This document shows, piece by piece, positions 12,601-24,175 of a DNA stretch of 64,000 nucleotides. Origin of the DNA: Spisula solida. Its lineage: Eukaryota; Mollusca; Bivalvia; Venerida; Mactridae. The notes under the pieces were generated by a model. It was not told the DNA's origin and did no database searches. It was given only the letters and a program-made list of their open reading frames with translations. The stretch lies in NCBI GenBank assembly GCA_947247005.1, contig OX365955.1:21805322-21869321 (forward strand), written 5' to 3'. How positions within the stretch are numbered: the stretch's first letter is position 1; every line of letters starts with the position of its first letter. The translations under genes were made by a program, and so were the position numbers.

Positions 12601-15600
12601 AAATTTTGTTGTTATGTTGTTGGACATTCATTGCCACATAGTCAATAAAGTAAGAGCAAAAGCCAAACAAATTCAACCAGGTAATTAATTCAATCAGTAA
12701 GAAGGAGGTGGAGCTCATGAAACATTAGTACCATTATTATGATCTGATTCGTCAGTAAAAACTAATTTCAAGCATTATAAAGTAACAGCTAGTTCATCTT
12801 ATTGTCTATAAGGAAATTTAAATCTGGCTCATTTAATCTATAATTTTGATGCTATTTTGGAAGGAACGCATTATGTTATGTTATATTATATAATTGGAAA
12901 TATTTTCTTTCAGTTTACGACAAGTCCGTTATGTTGTCCAAGCAGATCCAGCATATTCACTGGTCGCTATGTCCACAATCACAAAGCAGTGAATAACTCT
13001 TTGTCAGGAAATTGTAGCAGTCCTGCCTGGCAAAAATCTCAAGAAGTTGATGCATTCCCAACATACTTGAAGTCAAAAGGATACTCTACATTCTTTGCAG
13101 GAAAATACTTGAATCAGGTACTAGTTTCATGACAATCGTATTTTAACTGAGATTATTGCTTTAGGTTAAAGTTCAATGAAAAAAATGTTAATTTTGGGTA
13201 ACATGCCCCAATAAATTAGTTATGAAGATCAGAATATTATGAATTATTATAACCATGTATATTTTTATGAAGACAAAAAAACTTCTTCAAAAGAAAAAAC
13301 TGGGCTTTAAAACTTCCCTTCGAAAAAGTGAAAATATAGTTAAAAAACTTTCCTTTAAAACAGTGAAAAAATAGTAATCACATGGATAATTTTGCTAATG
13401 CCATAAAAAACATTTAGTGTCGCGACAAACTTTTAGGTTTAAGTGGAGAAACTGGCAGCAATAAAGTTTTTAAGTTGAAAAAGGACATTTTATGTAAATC
13501 AGATTATCTATGTTAATTGTATATTAAACTCTTTTATGGTGTACACACAAAAATGTTATTTCTGTGAATTTTAATTCAAAATATAGATGTACATGACTTG
13601 TATTAAAGAAGACAATTACACTATTGGCAGTAGACTCAGTAGATGTTGGTGTTACTGGAGAACTCTGTCCTTTCAATAAATTCATTTCTGTGTCTCCTTG
13701 TTGGTGAAAAACACATGGACATACGTCTAGTTTTGATTTCAGTATGGTTTTGACCGTTCTGGTGGTGTGCAGCATGTTCCACCAGGCTGGGACAACTGGT
13801 ATGGACTGGTAAGTGTTTCACGTCTTTGAAATGTTTCTATTTTGATAATTAATTTTGTTTTTATTACTGACTTCTGTATTAATCATACAGATTATGTATA
13901 ACTTGGCTACCCCTACTATATCGTGGCAATTGACTTGCATTTCTATGAAATTTTGTCCTTGCTGTTGTAAACAATTTTTATTTCTTTCTTCAACATTATT
14001 TAAGAGTTAAAAACTAAGAGTGGAGATGTCCATTGACCACTTATTGTAAAATTGTATCTCGATTGAGTATTTGTAACAAAATTAATGGAGAAAAATTACC
14101 TTGTTGGGGATTTAAGAGCAAAAAGTGCGACATTTGGGACAATTAGTGAACCATTAATGATTTAAGGGCAAGTAGTTGGACCATCTTAGAGCAATAAGAC
14201 GGACATTCAGAGCAATTAGTGGGACAGTTAGGGCAATTAGTGGGACATTTAGGGCAATAAGTGGGACATTTAGGGCAATTAGTGGGATATTTAGGGCAAC
14301 ACGATTGTCATTTATAGCAACAAGTGGGACCTTTGTGGCAACAAGTGGAACATTTAGGACAGCAAGTGGGATACTAAGGGCAATAAGTGGGACAATAAGG
14401 GCAATAAGTGGGACACTTAGGGCAATAAGTGGGATACTGAGGTCAATAAGTGGGACATTGGGGTCAATAAGTGGGATACTGAGGTCAATAAGTGGGATAC
14501 TGGGGTCAATAAGTGGGACACTGGGGTCAATAAGTGGGACACACTGGGGTCAATAGGTGGGACTCACTGGGGTCAATAAGTGGGACACACTGGGGTCAAT
14601 AAGTGGGACACTGGGTCAGTAAGTGAGACACTGGGGTCAATAAGTGGGACACTGAGTGCAATAAGTGGGACACTGGGGTCAATAAATGGGCACTGAGGTC
14701 AATAAGTGGGACACTGGGGTCAATAAGTGGGACACTGAGGTCAATAAGTGGGACACTGGGGTCAATAGGTGGGACTCACTGGGGTCAATAAGTGGGACAC
14801 ACTGGGGTCAATAGGTGGGACTCACTGGGGTCAATAAGTGGGACACACTGGGGTCAATAAGTGGGACACTGGGTCAATTAGTGGGACACTGAGTGCAATA
14901 AGTGGGACACTGGAGTCGATAAGCGGGACACTGGGGTCAATAAGTGGGACACTGGGGTCAATAAGTGGGAAACTGGGGTCAATAAGTGGGACACTAAGAT
15001 CAATAAGTGGGACACTGGGGTCAATAAGTGGGACACTGAGTGCAATAAGTGGGACATTTAGGGCATTAAGCAGTCTGTGAATTTAGGATTTTAAACTCCA
15101 TGTCCGAACCGACTGAACAATTTTCCTATATACTCTATGTATTATTACTGCAGAAGTTACTTGTCCGAATCAACGATTACTTGTCCTGGACAATTGGACA
15201 AGTGCTAATTTAGCAGACTGAATAAGTGGAACATTTAAGACAATAAGTCACTTCCCCCTTAGTGAGACATTTCATTGTCATTGTTTTGATTATTTGAATA
15301 CAGGTTGGGAATTCAAGGTATTATGGATACTCACTGTCAGTGAATGGGAAGGTGGAGAAACATGGACACGAATATCCCCAGGATTATCTTACTGATGTCA
15401 TTGTAAGTATAGGAGAGATCACCGTATTCATATGCAAAATGCCCACCGGCAAAATGACGGCAATCTATTGGATGAATGAACAATAAAAACCTGTCATTCA
15501 CCAATAGCTAGCTGGTGGTATGAATGACTTTGTATACAAACATGATCTCTCCTATAGAGGAGCCAATCATGGATTGAGCTTAGAGCCTCGATGCATTGGA

Positions 15601-18600
15601 TTTTGTTTGGCCTTCGTCCAGTTGGATAGTGCACTGGATTTTAAATCTGGCAATCTGGGTTGTACACTGGATTTTTAATCTGGCAATCTGGGTTCAATTC
15701 TCTGTTGCGGCAGGTCATACCTTTTCATGAAACTTTGACATGAAGGTTGATGCTCCACATGTGGAAGGGTATGTTAGTACTGGTTAGAATACAGTCCAGG
15801 AAAAAACTAGTCAGGTGAATCGGTCACCATACATGTGATGATGTATATATCATTTACTATCATTTCAGTAGTCTTTATCAGAACTATCGAAATTCCTATT
15901 GGTCATATTAACTGTTCTTTATATTAAATGTTCTTTACAGCACAAACGAGCCAGGAACTTTCTAGATCAACGACACAAATGGTCTGATCCATTCTTTATG
16001 ATGTTGTCAACACCAGCATGTCATGGTCCATTCACACCAGCTCCTCAGTATAACACCACTTTCAGCAACATGACAGCTCCCAGAACTGGCAGTTATAATG
16101 TCAAACCACTGGTATGTATAGAAAAATCAACCTTGATAGCGTAGTGGTTGATTGGCCATGTTGAGTGGAGAAGTCTTTGGTTCAATCCCAGTTCACGACA
16201 AGTCAAAGTCATTTAAAATGGTATTGGTTTATCATCTCCCTTGCTTGACACTCGTTGTAGTTAGTTCCTGGGGGAACTGCTGGTTCGCCTGGTGTCAGGA
16301 TAAAGTGACTGGGTAGCCACCACTATGACAGTAGAAATAAAAGCAATATTTAAATATATGCTGCAATTGACGGAACTATTTTGCATGACGGTTTACATCT
16401 GCGTCGGTAGGTATGCAATACTGGCTGACCGGTTTACTATTGCAAAGGTGGCGCTGCTGAGCGGTGGCGTAGGAAGAAAACTAATTTCATCATCTAAATT
16501 ATAGTCAATTGTAGAAACGTGTGTATTAAATGTAGCTGTTCTAATCGAAAAACTAAAAAATGTGCAGATAGATTGTAGTATAGTTCTATTGATAGAAAAA
16601 TTCAACAAAATGTTCAGCTATCCTACTTATCCTAGCATAATAGTATATTAATGGGGAAAAATAGTAAATTATCCCCCCTTACTACTCTCTAAAACTCTAC
16701 AGGTCCTATCATGCGGCTTACTCTGTTTTTATCCCTGTTTTGTTTGTTGTACATGGTAGTAATTAGGCTGAAATATTTTCAACATTAATTATCAGATTAA
16801 ATAATAAGTTTGGCTACATGTTGTTTACACACCATGGTATATAAATTTTTTATGGCCCTAACATATTAGATAATACAGAAGTGAGAAATTTCATATCTAA
16901 AATCAATGATATTTCTGTTAGAAACAAGGATAAAGTCCGAGGATCTCAACTAGTTAGGACCTGTATGCTAATTGGTCTACCTCGGGCTTTATCTTACAAG
17001 GGAGATAATTTATATGTCACTTATGTCTCTCATTAAATATTAACAATTTGTTGAAGCTGAAATAATCAAAAGTAAATACTGAAAACATCTCGAGATAGAT
17101 TTTAATCTCAGACTCATGTTGAACTGAGCTCGTGATTAAATAGCCAAAATAGGATGTACGAGGGACATTAAAAAATAAACAGGACTACTGTCCTTAAAAT
17201 CGCATGGCTGAACAATATAAATCAAAATATATATCATCAAAATGCGGAACCCCTTTTCTACATACAGTACAATTATGAACAAAAACAAATTCATGGTCCG
17301 AGACTTATAGGGTCTAAATAGGGTCACTAACGCTTACCCGGCGCACCCAATGACGTCACACTTTTTTACACAGCATTGGAGCTTCTCTGACATAGGGCTA
17401 TGAAATTCTCTGTTTATAGTGAATATGGTGATGAATTTGTTGCTGCATCACACACGTTAATCATTTGTGAGAATCACATGTATTTTTCTGGATCTTACAT
17501 AAAACAAACAAGCGAAAATTCTTACCATAAAATGTTGGTATTTAAAGATGTCTGCGTAACGGACATCACAAATGTTCTTGTGATTTTCTTTTACTGCCGG
17601 TTTTTCAAGTCTGATCAAACATCCCTTAAGCGTTTATGTCATTCTAAAACTAACGTACGACTTGCAGAACTATTTTGCATTGTAGTTACGATAAGTTCAT
17701 ACGATGCCGAGTGTATGTCATCTTGCTGTTGACAGAATTCGGTGTTAGTTCGTTTTTCCTTACGTTCTGATGGCGTCACTTTTGGGTGACGACATTGTCA
17801 CTGTTGGAGTTCAACTTCTGTTTATGTCACCACCTAACGTTTAAATGCCGCCATTTTTGTTGACAACGCCCAACATGTAACATGTAATGTTTAGTTTCAA
17901 AACTAACAATAGGATAGTATGAAAGATATCTCTCATTACGTTGTCGACATCAATGGTTATTGATGGGCTGCGCCAGGTGGGTGTTACCATGGTTTCAAAA
18001 TGAACTATTAAGAAATGACATGATAGTGGTACATGATAAATAGGATATCGAGTTTTGGCAATTGAAATCCGATTCAATATTATGTAATAATTTTTGTATA
18101 ATATTTAAAACTGTATCCGTGAGGGCCCCAGTCCTGTTTATTTTTTAATGTCCCTCGTACTATTCTGAGTCGCTTATTTGTTTCACAATCCTGTTGGTGT
18201 CAGCAACTTTTAAACAGTTTTCTTGCACCGGAGAAGTATGACTTTTGTATATTGTTTTCAGAACAAGCATTGGTTAATACAGCAAACAATTGTTCCTATG
18301 CCTGCTGATACAGTTAGTAAATCTGATGAAATATTCAGAAACAGGTATGTTCTGGTAGTGAGGATGGTTGAAGGAAACGCACATATATTGATTTTGTGTT
18401 GGATCACAATTTAAAATTTGTCCCCGCTTGTTCTCCTTTACCATTTGCCAGATTTCAGTGAAAATTCACATGAGTAGTTGGTACTAAGCCTAGTTGTGCA
18501 TGTTGTCAGAATTTTTAGGTAGGATGAATATAGCCAGAGTTGCAACCATTTATGGGAGATATGTTTATGCATCAAAACCTCTCCTAATGAAGATAATAAT

Positions 18601-21600
18601 AATTTAGACTTTAACTATTCAAGGTGCTTAAAACCTGTTGGTCAGTCTGTCTGTAAATTTCTGTCCCCATTATTCCTCAGTCATTATCAGATTTTTTAAA
18701 CTATCAGATTTCAAAGAAACTTCACAAGACTCATAAGTACCTAGTCTAGTTGTGCATATCAGCACTTTCAGAGTGTTATTGCCATTTGTATCCGGCAGTT
18801 ATTCATCACAGAGTTAACTGTACTGTACAAGAGTAAAACAATAAATTTTTAGTACAATATAAATTTTACAATTTCTTTTCTTCTTTTTACTCTTTTCCAA
18901 TGATACAGTTCAAGAGTTACCTGTGGTTTATCAAGCTGAGTGATAGCTCTTATTGTAACACCATTGTTATTGTTACACCACTGTTCTTGTTATATCTGTC
19001 CAGGTGGAGAACCTTGTTATCGGTGGATGATATGGTTGCTGATATTGTTGGTACCCTTGACAGGCAGGGAAGGTTAGATAATACGTACATCTTCTTCTCC
19101 TCTGACAATGGATATCATCTAGGTAAGTGTTTAGTGTTAACTTGTGTATGAATTGTTATAATTAATTTCAAACAAGATTGCTTACACTGCTATGCATAGA
19201 AAAGCAACAAACAATGGGAATAAAAATCCCAGTTAGTATATTGAAACTTTGTTTGTTTGTTTGCTTTTGACTGAGACAGTGGTAAGTGTATGGTGATCTG
19301 ATTTTTCCCATGACCTCCAGCTTCGATGGCAGAGACAGTTGTGTAATGCAAGAAATCTTGATGTGCTACCCTACCTCTGTCTAAATAGACTCATTCATTC
19401 TTTAACATGCTGTGAGTATAGCACCAATACATGGTACACTACATATGGGTTACCGGTACCAGCAAGTTCATCTCTAGTTAGGTGGTAAACATTGAAAAGC
19501 GTTTCAGAAATGACCAAGTACCCTCGCTGATGCCATCATTTACTATGATACATTAAATTTAACCTAATTTGTATTTGATTTCTTTTGTTACAGGACAGTT
19601 TGGACTCCCGTATGACAAGAGACAGTTGTATGATTTTGATATCCGAGTTCCATTGATGGTTCGCGGCCCTGGAATAAAAGCTGGATCAGTATCAGATGTA
19701 ACTTTTACTATTGTACATCTTTGTTCCATATTCTCAAGAGTTATTCCTCATTTTCTATCTAACCTGTGTTAGTTCAAGTTAAGATATGGCAGTGCTATTT
19801 CCTATAAAATCAAATACATGAACGATAACACCTCAAAACTTGATAAGTGGGTTTAAACACATACGGTACAACCTCTCTAAAGCAATACCCATTGGGAAAC
19901 ACAAACTTTTGTTCATTGGTTGTTATACAGAGGTTGTTGCTTAATTAGAGGTAAATTAATAGTAAATGGGTTCTGGAATGAAATTATTATGTTGTTGAAG
20001 AGAGAATGTCACTGCTCTGGAAAAGTTGCTCAGTATTACAAAAATGATGTGACAGAATTCCAAACATCTTCTCTTTCTCCTGTTTAAGAGGTTATCTGAT
20101 GTAAACAACCAATTGCCTAAAGCATACAATATTATTAAATCCAAGTAAATCATTTTCATTCTATACACACTTATATTTAGCAGCCGCCTTCCCTTTAAGC
20201 AGTGATTAATATAATGCATCCTTTGAATGGCTTCTCTAGTCTGGTTTGATAGTGTTCAGTTATGGACTTCACAGTATTTGTACACACTGTCGTATGCACT
20301 GAAACAGTAATTACTGAACGAGATCATAATGACGTTGTGCCGTTCTGATAATGTTTGTTTCTCTATTATTTGTAGGACATCGTTTTGAACATTGATTTTG
20401 GTCCGACGTTTGTTAGTCTTGTCGATGACTCTCAGATGAAGAACGTTGATGGTATAAGTATACGTGGGATACTACATCCACAAGAAAATAAAACACAGCC
20501 GTTACGAGATTCGTTCCTGATAGAACATACTGGAGAATATGCGAAAAATGTTGCAGGATGTCCACAGTATGAAGATCAAGATATGAATGTAAGACAACCA
20601 TAATGTGTTAGAAAGTGTTTTACACAGAATTGTTTTCTTCATTTTCCTCTTCATCCTCAATGAGACATAAGGCTACAACAAGTTCTCTCAATTTTCAGCG
20701 GTGCTTTGCTCTGTGTATTTGGCTTGGACCCAGTAATATCCCATACGCAGAATTAGAAAATCAAAGTTTTTGATTATGAGTGTGATGATATATTCTAGTG
20801 TGTGTTTAGTGACTTTATAGTGGTTTTGCTTTGGGATACATTCTGGTTCAATATTTACATTCATAATGATTTGTCAATAACAAAACCAGCATATATATGA
20901 TAGATTTATCTACGAAAACTTATTAATGAATCTTATTTATTGTTTCAGAACTGTGATAGCCACTGTGTGTGTGAAGATTCAAAGAATAATACCTATGCCT
21001 GCCTTATTACTATAAACAGCACATCACACACAAAGTATTGTGAATTTTCTGACTACGATGAGGTATATTTTTTGTATGTACATGTATTTAGAAATCTACT
21101 GATATGTGTTCTAACTGCACAGATTGTGTTTAAGTTTATATGCAACTGTTGGTTTGAATATTGATGCATTTTTGAATTGATTTTTGTGCTCCCACGTTTA
21201 GTTATAAGTGGGGGCATATAGCATTGGTGCTGTCCGTCCGTCTGTACGTAACGCAAATCTTGTGTGTTGAACTCCTCATAAACTACTGAATTTAATTTCT
21301 TCAAACTTTCACAGATGAACACCCCTAATGTCTAGGGAATGAAATTTCGCATAAATTTTTAGCATTGTTATGGCCCTTAGTTACTATTACTATATAACCT
21401 ATAGTGAAAAATCTTGTGTGTTGAACTTCTCAAAAACGGCTGGGTGGAATTTCTTCAAACTTTCACAGATTAACAACAATCGGAGTGTATAGATCACCGT
21501 TAAAGATGGAATTTTTGTTGTGTATATTTTTACCAGAATAATGGTCCTTTTACTATATACCCCATAGTGAAATAAAAAATCTTTATTTTGAAATTGATGG

Positions 21601-21935
21601 CTTTATTTTCTGAAGGTTTCTGTCTGAAATTTTTATCAATATAAATTATAAGACACAATTCTGTAAACTTTCTAAACACCTGCTTTAAGCTGCCAGATTT
21701 AGGTCAACATTGACAGGCTGCTTAAGACAAGAGTAGATTGTATGTTTGAAATAAATATTTTACTTATTTTTCTTCATTTCAGGATTTTGCTGAACTGTAT
21801 AACCTTAAAGCAGATCCTTCAGAATTAAAGAATTTGTATCCAGGTTTAACTCCTAAAGATGTTGAAGACATGGAGAAAAAATTACGTTTCCTATCAACTT
21901 GTTCTGGACCAGAATGCAACAGTCTACCTACGTAA
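9638..21935 (+). CDS. GNS: N-acetylglucosamine-6-sulfatase (12 exons)
   Basis: Lysosomal exo-sulfatase that removes 6-O-sulfate from N-acetylglucosamine in heparan and keratan sulfate. Exons: 9638-9775, 12220-12279, 12914-13117, 13743-13808, 15304-15402, 15941-16111, 18262-18344, 19004-19122, 19594-19697, 20376-20588, 20949-21062, 21783-21935. All introns are GT-AG and all phases agree, giving 507 aa. A signal peptide covers about residues 1-23. Metal ligands D37, D38 (LTDDQD) are followed by the sulfatase signature [13 protein letters not shown], with C73 as the expected formylglycine precursor and R77. GKYLNQ, H217 (TPACHGPF), D308-N309 (SSDNGYH) and K322 (DKRQLYDFD) complete the active site. 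A Cys-rich C-terminal subdomain (CDSHCVCED ... YCEF ... CSGPEC) matches GNS rather than arylsulfatases. Several N-glycosylation sequons are present. Human GNS is about 45 residues longer. The start was chosen for its signal peptide and good context (A at -3, G at +4). Confidence 0.96.
10678..11702. mobile_element. ~1-kb inverted-repeat element in GNS intron 1
   Basis: The left end 10678-10737 and right end 11633-11702 are inverted copies (~60 bp). Each contains GACAATGC.TGTAGGACAGG flanked by 'ctagaggtcc' words. The right end carries an extra inverted 'ctagaggtccgg' pair. No transposase was seen inside. No target duplication could be assigned. Confidence 0.6.
12335..12545. repeat. Dispersed 'gaggtcagtaggtcaa' repeat in GNS intron 2
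   Basis: 'GATTTTGAGGTCAGTAGGTCAA' type words occur twice, together with GACCAAATGGTTTCC. The same sequences occur at 62810-62940, so this is a dispersed family copy. Confidence 0.5.
14160..15070. repeat. 21-bp minisatellite (~42 copies) in GNS intron 4
   Basis: The unit is AGTGGGACACTGGGGTCAATA with variants such as AGTGGGACATTTAGGGCAATA. It extends in more degenerate form on both sides (about 14095-15245). The 7-codon period leaves long open frames (126 and 80 codons) that are artefacts. Copies in the first third differ from those in the rest, which shows local homogenisation. Confidence 0.95.
15600..15840 (+). mobile_element. tRNA-derived SINE in GNS intron 5
   Basis: A tRNA-like head with a B-box (GGTTCAATTC) and a partly duplicated segment (GGATTTTAAATCTGGCAATCTGGG) is followed by the tail words 'acagtccaggaaaa' and 'aggtgaatcgg'. 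The same tail occurs near 31470 and 51870. Confidence 0.45.
16125..16330 (+). mobile_element. tRNA-derived SINE in GNS intron 6
   Basis: A-box-like 'tagcgtagtggtt' and B-box GGTTCAATCCC about 40 bp apart, followed by a non-tRNA body. The spacing fits a pol III promoter of a tRNA-derived SINE. It is too degenerate for a functional tRNA. Confidence 0.45.
17159..18157. mobile_element. 999-bp TA-flanked Tc1/mariner-like element
   Basis: Terminal inverted repeats of about 28 bp, identical at the start (CGAGGGACATTAAAAAATAA), are flanked by TA on both sides (17157-17158 and 18158-18159). This is typical of Tc1/mariner insertion. The internal 110-codon frame (17400-17732) has no recognisable transposase motif, so the element is probably non-autonomous. 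It lies in GNS intron 6. Confidence 0.75.
19867..19937. repeat. Small foldback in GNS intron 9
   Basis: ACAACCTCTCTAAAG at the left and the inverted word ACAGAGGTTGT at the right, about 70 bp end to end. The left word recurs at 58222, which suggests the terminus of a dispersed element. Confidence 0.35.
21188..21720. repeat. Hairpin-ended repeat, ~160-bp monomers (GNS intron 11)
   Basis: It opens with a hairpin (GCTCCCAC ... AGTGGGGGC, 21188-21215), then a GTCCGTCCGTCTG stretch, then about two diverged monomers keyed by CTTGTGTGTTGAACT and CTTCAAACTTTCACAGAT. It is the same family as 49151-50199. Confidence 0.6.
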
Positions 21936-22293
21936 CCAAAAATCATGCGATATTAGATTTTGGAGAAAAGAATCTCAATTTTAGCATTCCCAATTGTGAT
22001 ATACCTGTACATTATAGTGTTTTATGTTTTTTGTACAACTTGGACATGTTGACCTGTTCCTCTTGACTTGCATGCCTTGCTCATTGAAAATTGATGTTCA
22101 GTCAATGTTCAAGACCATTATTTGCTGTTTCCAGGAGTGGTCTTGACATTAAGGGTTTACTGTATTCTATGTCAGAACCCAGATAAATATTTATGTATTA
22201 TCGTTAGGAGCAGGTTGATATGTTGAGGTACTATATATTACATAGCCCGGCTCTGCTCTGCTATGGATGTAGGATTCCAGGACAAGATATTAC

Positions 22294-22299
22294 AATAAA
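22294..22299 (+). promoter_or_regulatory. Candidate poly(A) signal of GNS
   Basis: The first AATAAA downstream of the GNS stop codon, about 360 bp away and before the next transposon at 22534. Confidence 0.4.
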
Positions 22300-22533
22300 T
22301 TTATTTTGCATAATACTAGTACACATGTATAACTGTATTACACACTTAATTTACTTTTTTCAATCAACTGGTATTTTCTAAATGTAGTAAAATGACTCTT
22401 GATAGACATATCATTTGCAGTAAACATTTCATTACTAAAATACTTTTACTTGCACACATATAGCCAGATACTAAATCTTTTTATTTTGCACTTTAGGCAC
22501 CAATCAATGTATGATCTTTCACTTGATGTACTA

Positions 22534-23372
22534 CAGTCAGGATTCGTTACAACGACATCCTATATACCGACAATTTCGTTATAACGACACCAATTAGTGG
22601 GGACGAATTCTATACAACGTTAATTGTATCCGTTATAACGACATATTCACTTACCGACACTGACAGCAAAACAATGGGAACGAATCGAGTGTTTACACAG
22701 TAATTAATACTCGATATACTGACACTATCAAGGGACTATTTTTCACACTTGAACTATTTATCGGCTTTACACAAAGTCGCCGTCTAAGCAAGGAGCCTAC
22801 TTATGTAATTACACCTGTGAAAATCATCTTAATTGCTCTCATGATAATAGTGGAACCTTTCACAGTCGAAATACGGCTCGCGCATTCGTAATCAAGGTAG
22901 ATAAGCGAAGTCATCGCGTATATTCGTATTTTAGAAATAGTACGGGTCACGAAATAAACGATGTCAATCGAGATTTCTCGACATGATTTATTAATTCATC
23001 AATTCTTAAAGTCGATAGGGTATAATTAGTAACAAAATGAATCACCAATTTATTCTCTAGAGCGTTATATTTTATAGCTTACTGTAGGAGTATCCGGACA
23101 TCTTTAAATTTGGACGCACGTTATTTGGAGCTCTCTCAAAACATTGTATTTTAAATATTATTTTATGCAATTATGATAATTTCATACTGCTGATTTTGCT
23201 GATTATGACAATTTTATGACATAATAAATTATATGTTAATCAATAATTGATTTTTATGAAACGATCTCCCAATCAAAATTCCCGTCACTAGTGAAATTCA
23301 GTATAACGACAAATTCGTTATAACGACATTTTGATTGGGAACGAACAGTGTTGTTGTATCGAGATCTGACTG
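22534..23372. mobile_element. 839-bp pogo/Tigger-like non-autonomous element
   Basis: The left end CAGTCAGGATTCGTTACAAC and right end (inverted) CAGTCAGATCTCGATACAAC begin with CAG and are flanked by TA target duplications (22532-22533, 23373-23374). Subterminal 'TTCGTTATAACGACA' words occur at both ends. No transposase frame was found. Confidence 0.75.
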
Positions 23373-23679
23373 TATAAGTATTACTTGTTCACTCACTTCT
23401 TAAACATTGTTGCTTCACCAGTCCAAAAAAAGTGTTATAACACGTCAGTAAATGCTGAAATAACCTACGTGTGCTTATTTTTTATTGGTGTGCACTTCGT
23501 AATTACACTTATGAATGATTTGGAAACAACTTTGTCATCAATAATTTCAGTTTATCTTCAGATCTGCATTAACATTCTCATGTTATTGAATCTCTTGTGT
23601 TTATAGCTGTACTGAGGTTAAACCATCAGCCTGCCTGTCAAGGAATGCATTAAATGTGGCCACTTAAAGTAGGTGGTTC

Positions 23680-24175
23680 TACTGTATAAGTGGTTAAGTT
23701 CGCTTCGTGGAAATCTACGCGTTTTTCGCGAATGACACATTTTCGCGAAGTTTTCCGCCCGTGTAAATATCGGCCATCAAAAAACGGTGTTTATGTACGA
23801 TCAACTATGATTTCACCACTTACTTTGTTTGTTCGTATTATACAAACCAATATAGGACATGTTAATGAAGTGTGATATGAAAATAAAAGAAAACATTACT
23901 GGAAATGACAAATAATTAGAAAATTACAGTGAAATAAATATCGTATTGACATTTCAACTGTCACGGCTATTTTACATGCGTACACGGGTGAGTCACCGGT
24001 GTAAACACACTATGTTATTTATTTAATTCAGTCCTATTTATTTCCCTTCGTTAACGTGCACAAATTAATACACTCTTCCGAAAATTGTACTTTCGCGAAG
24101 ATTTATGTACGCGAAATGCCTAGAATGATGGATTCGCGAACTTTTCGACACGCGAACATATTCACATATACAGTA
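23680..24175. mobile_element. ~500-bp MITE with TTCGCG-rich ends
   Basis: The left end TACTGTATAAGTGGTTAAG and inverted right end TACTGTATATGTGAATATG both lead into clusters of 'ttcgcg' words. The interior is non-coding. Confidence 0.55.

Noticed and set aside
14176..15080. 126- and 80-codon plus-strand frames rich in Gly, Ser, Ile, Arg
   Set aside because: They are the 21-bp minisatellite read in frame and lie inside GNS intron 4.
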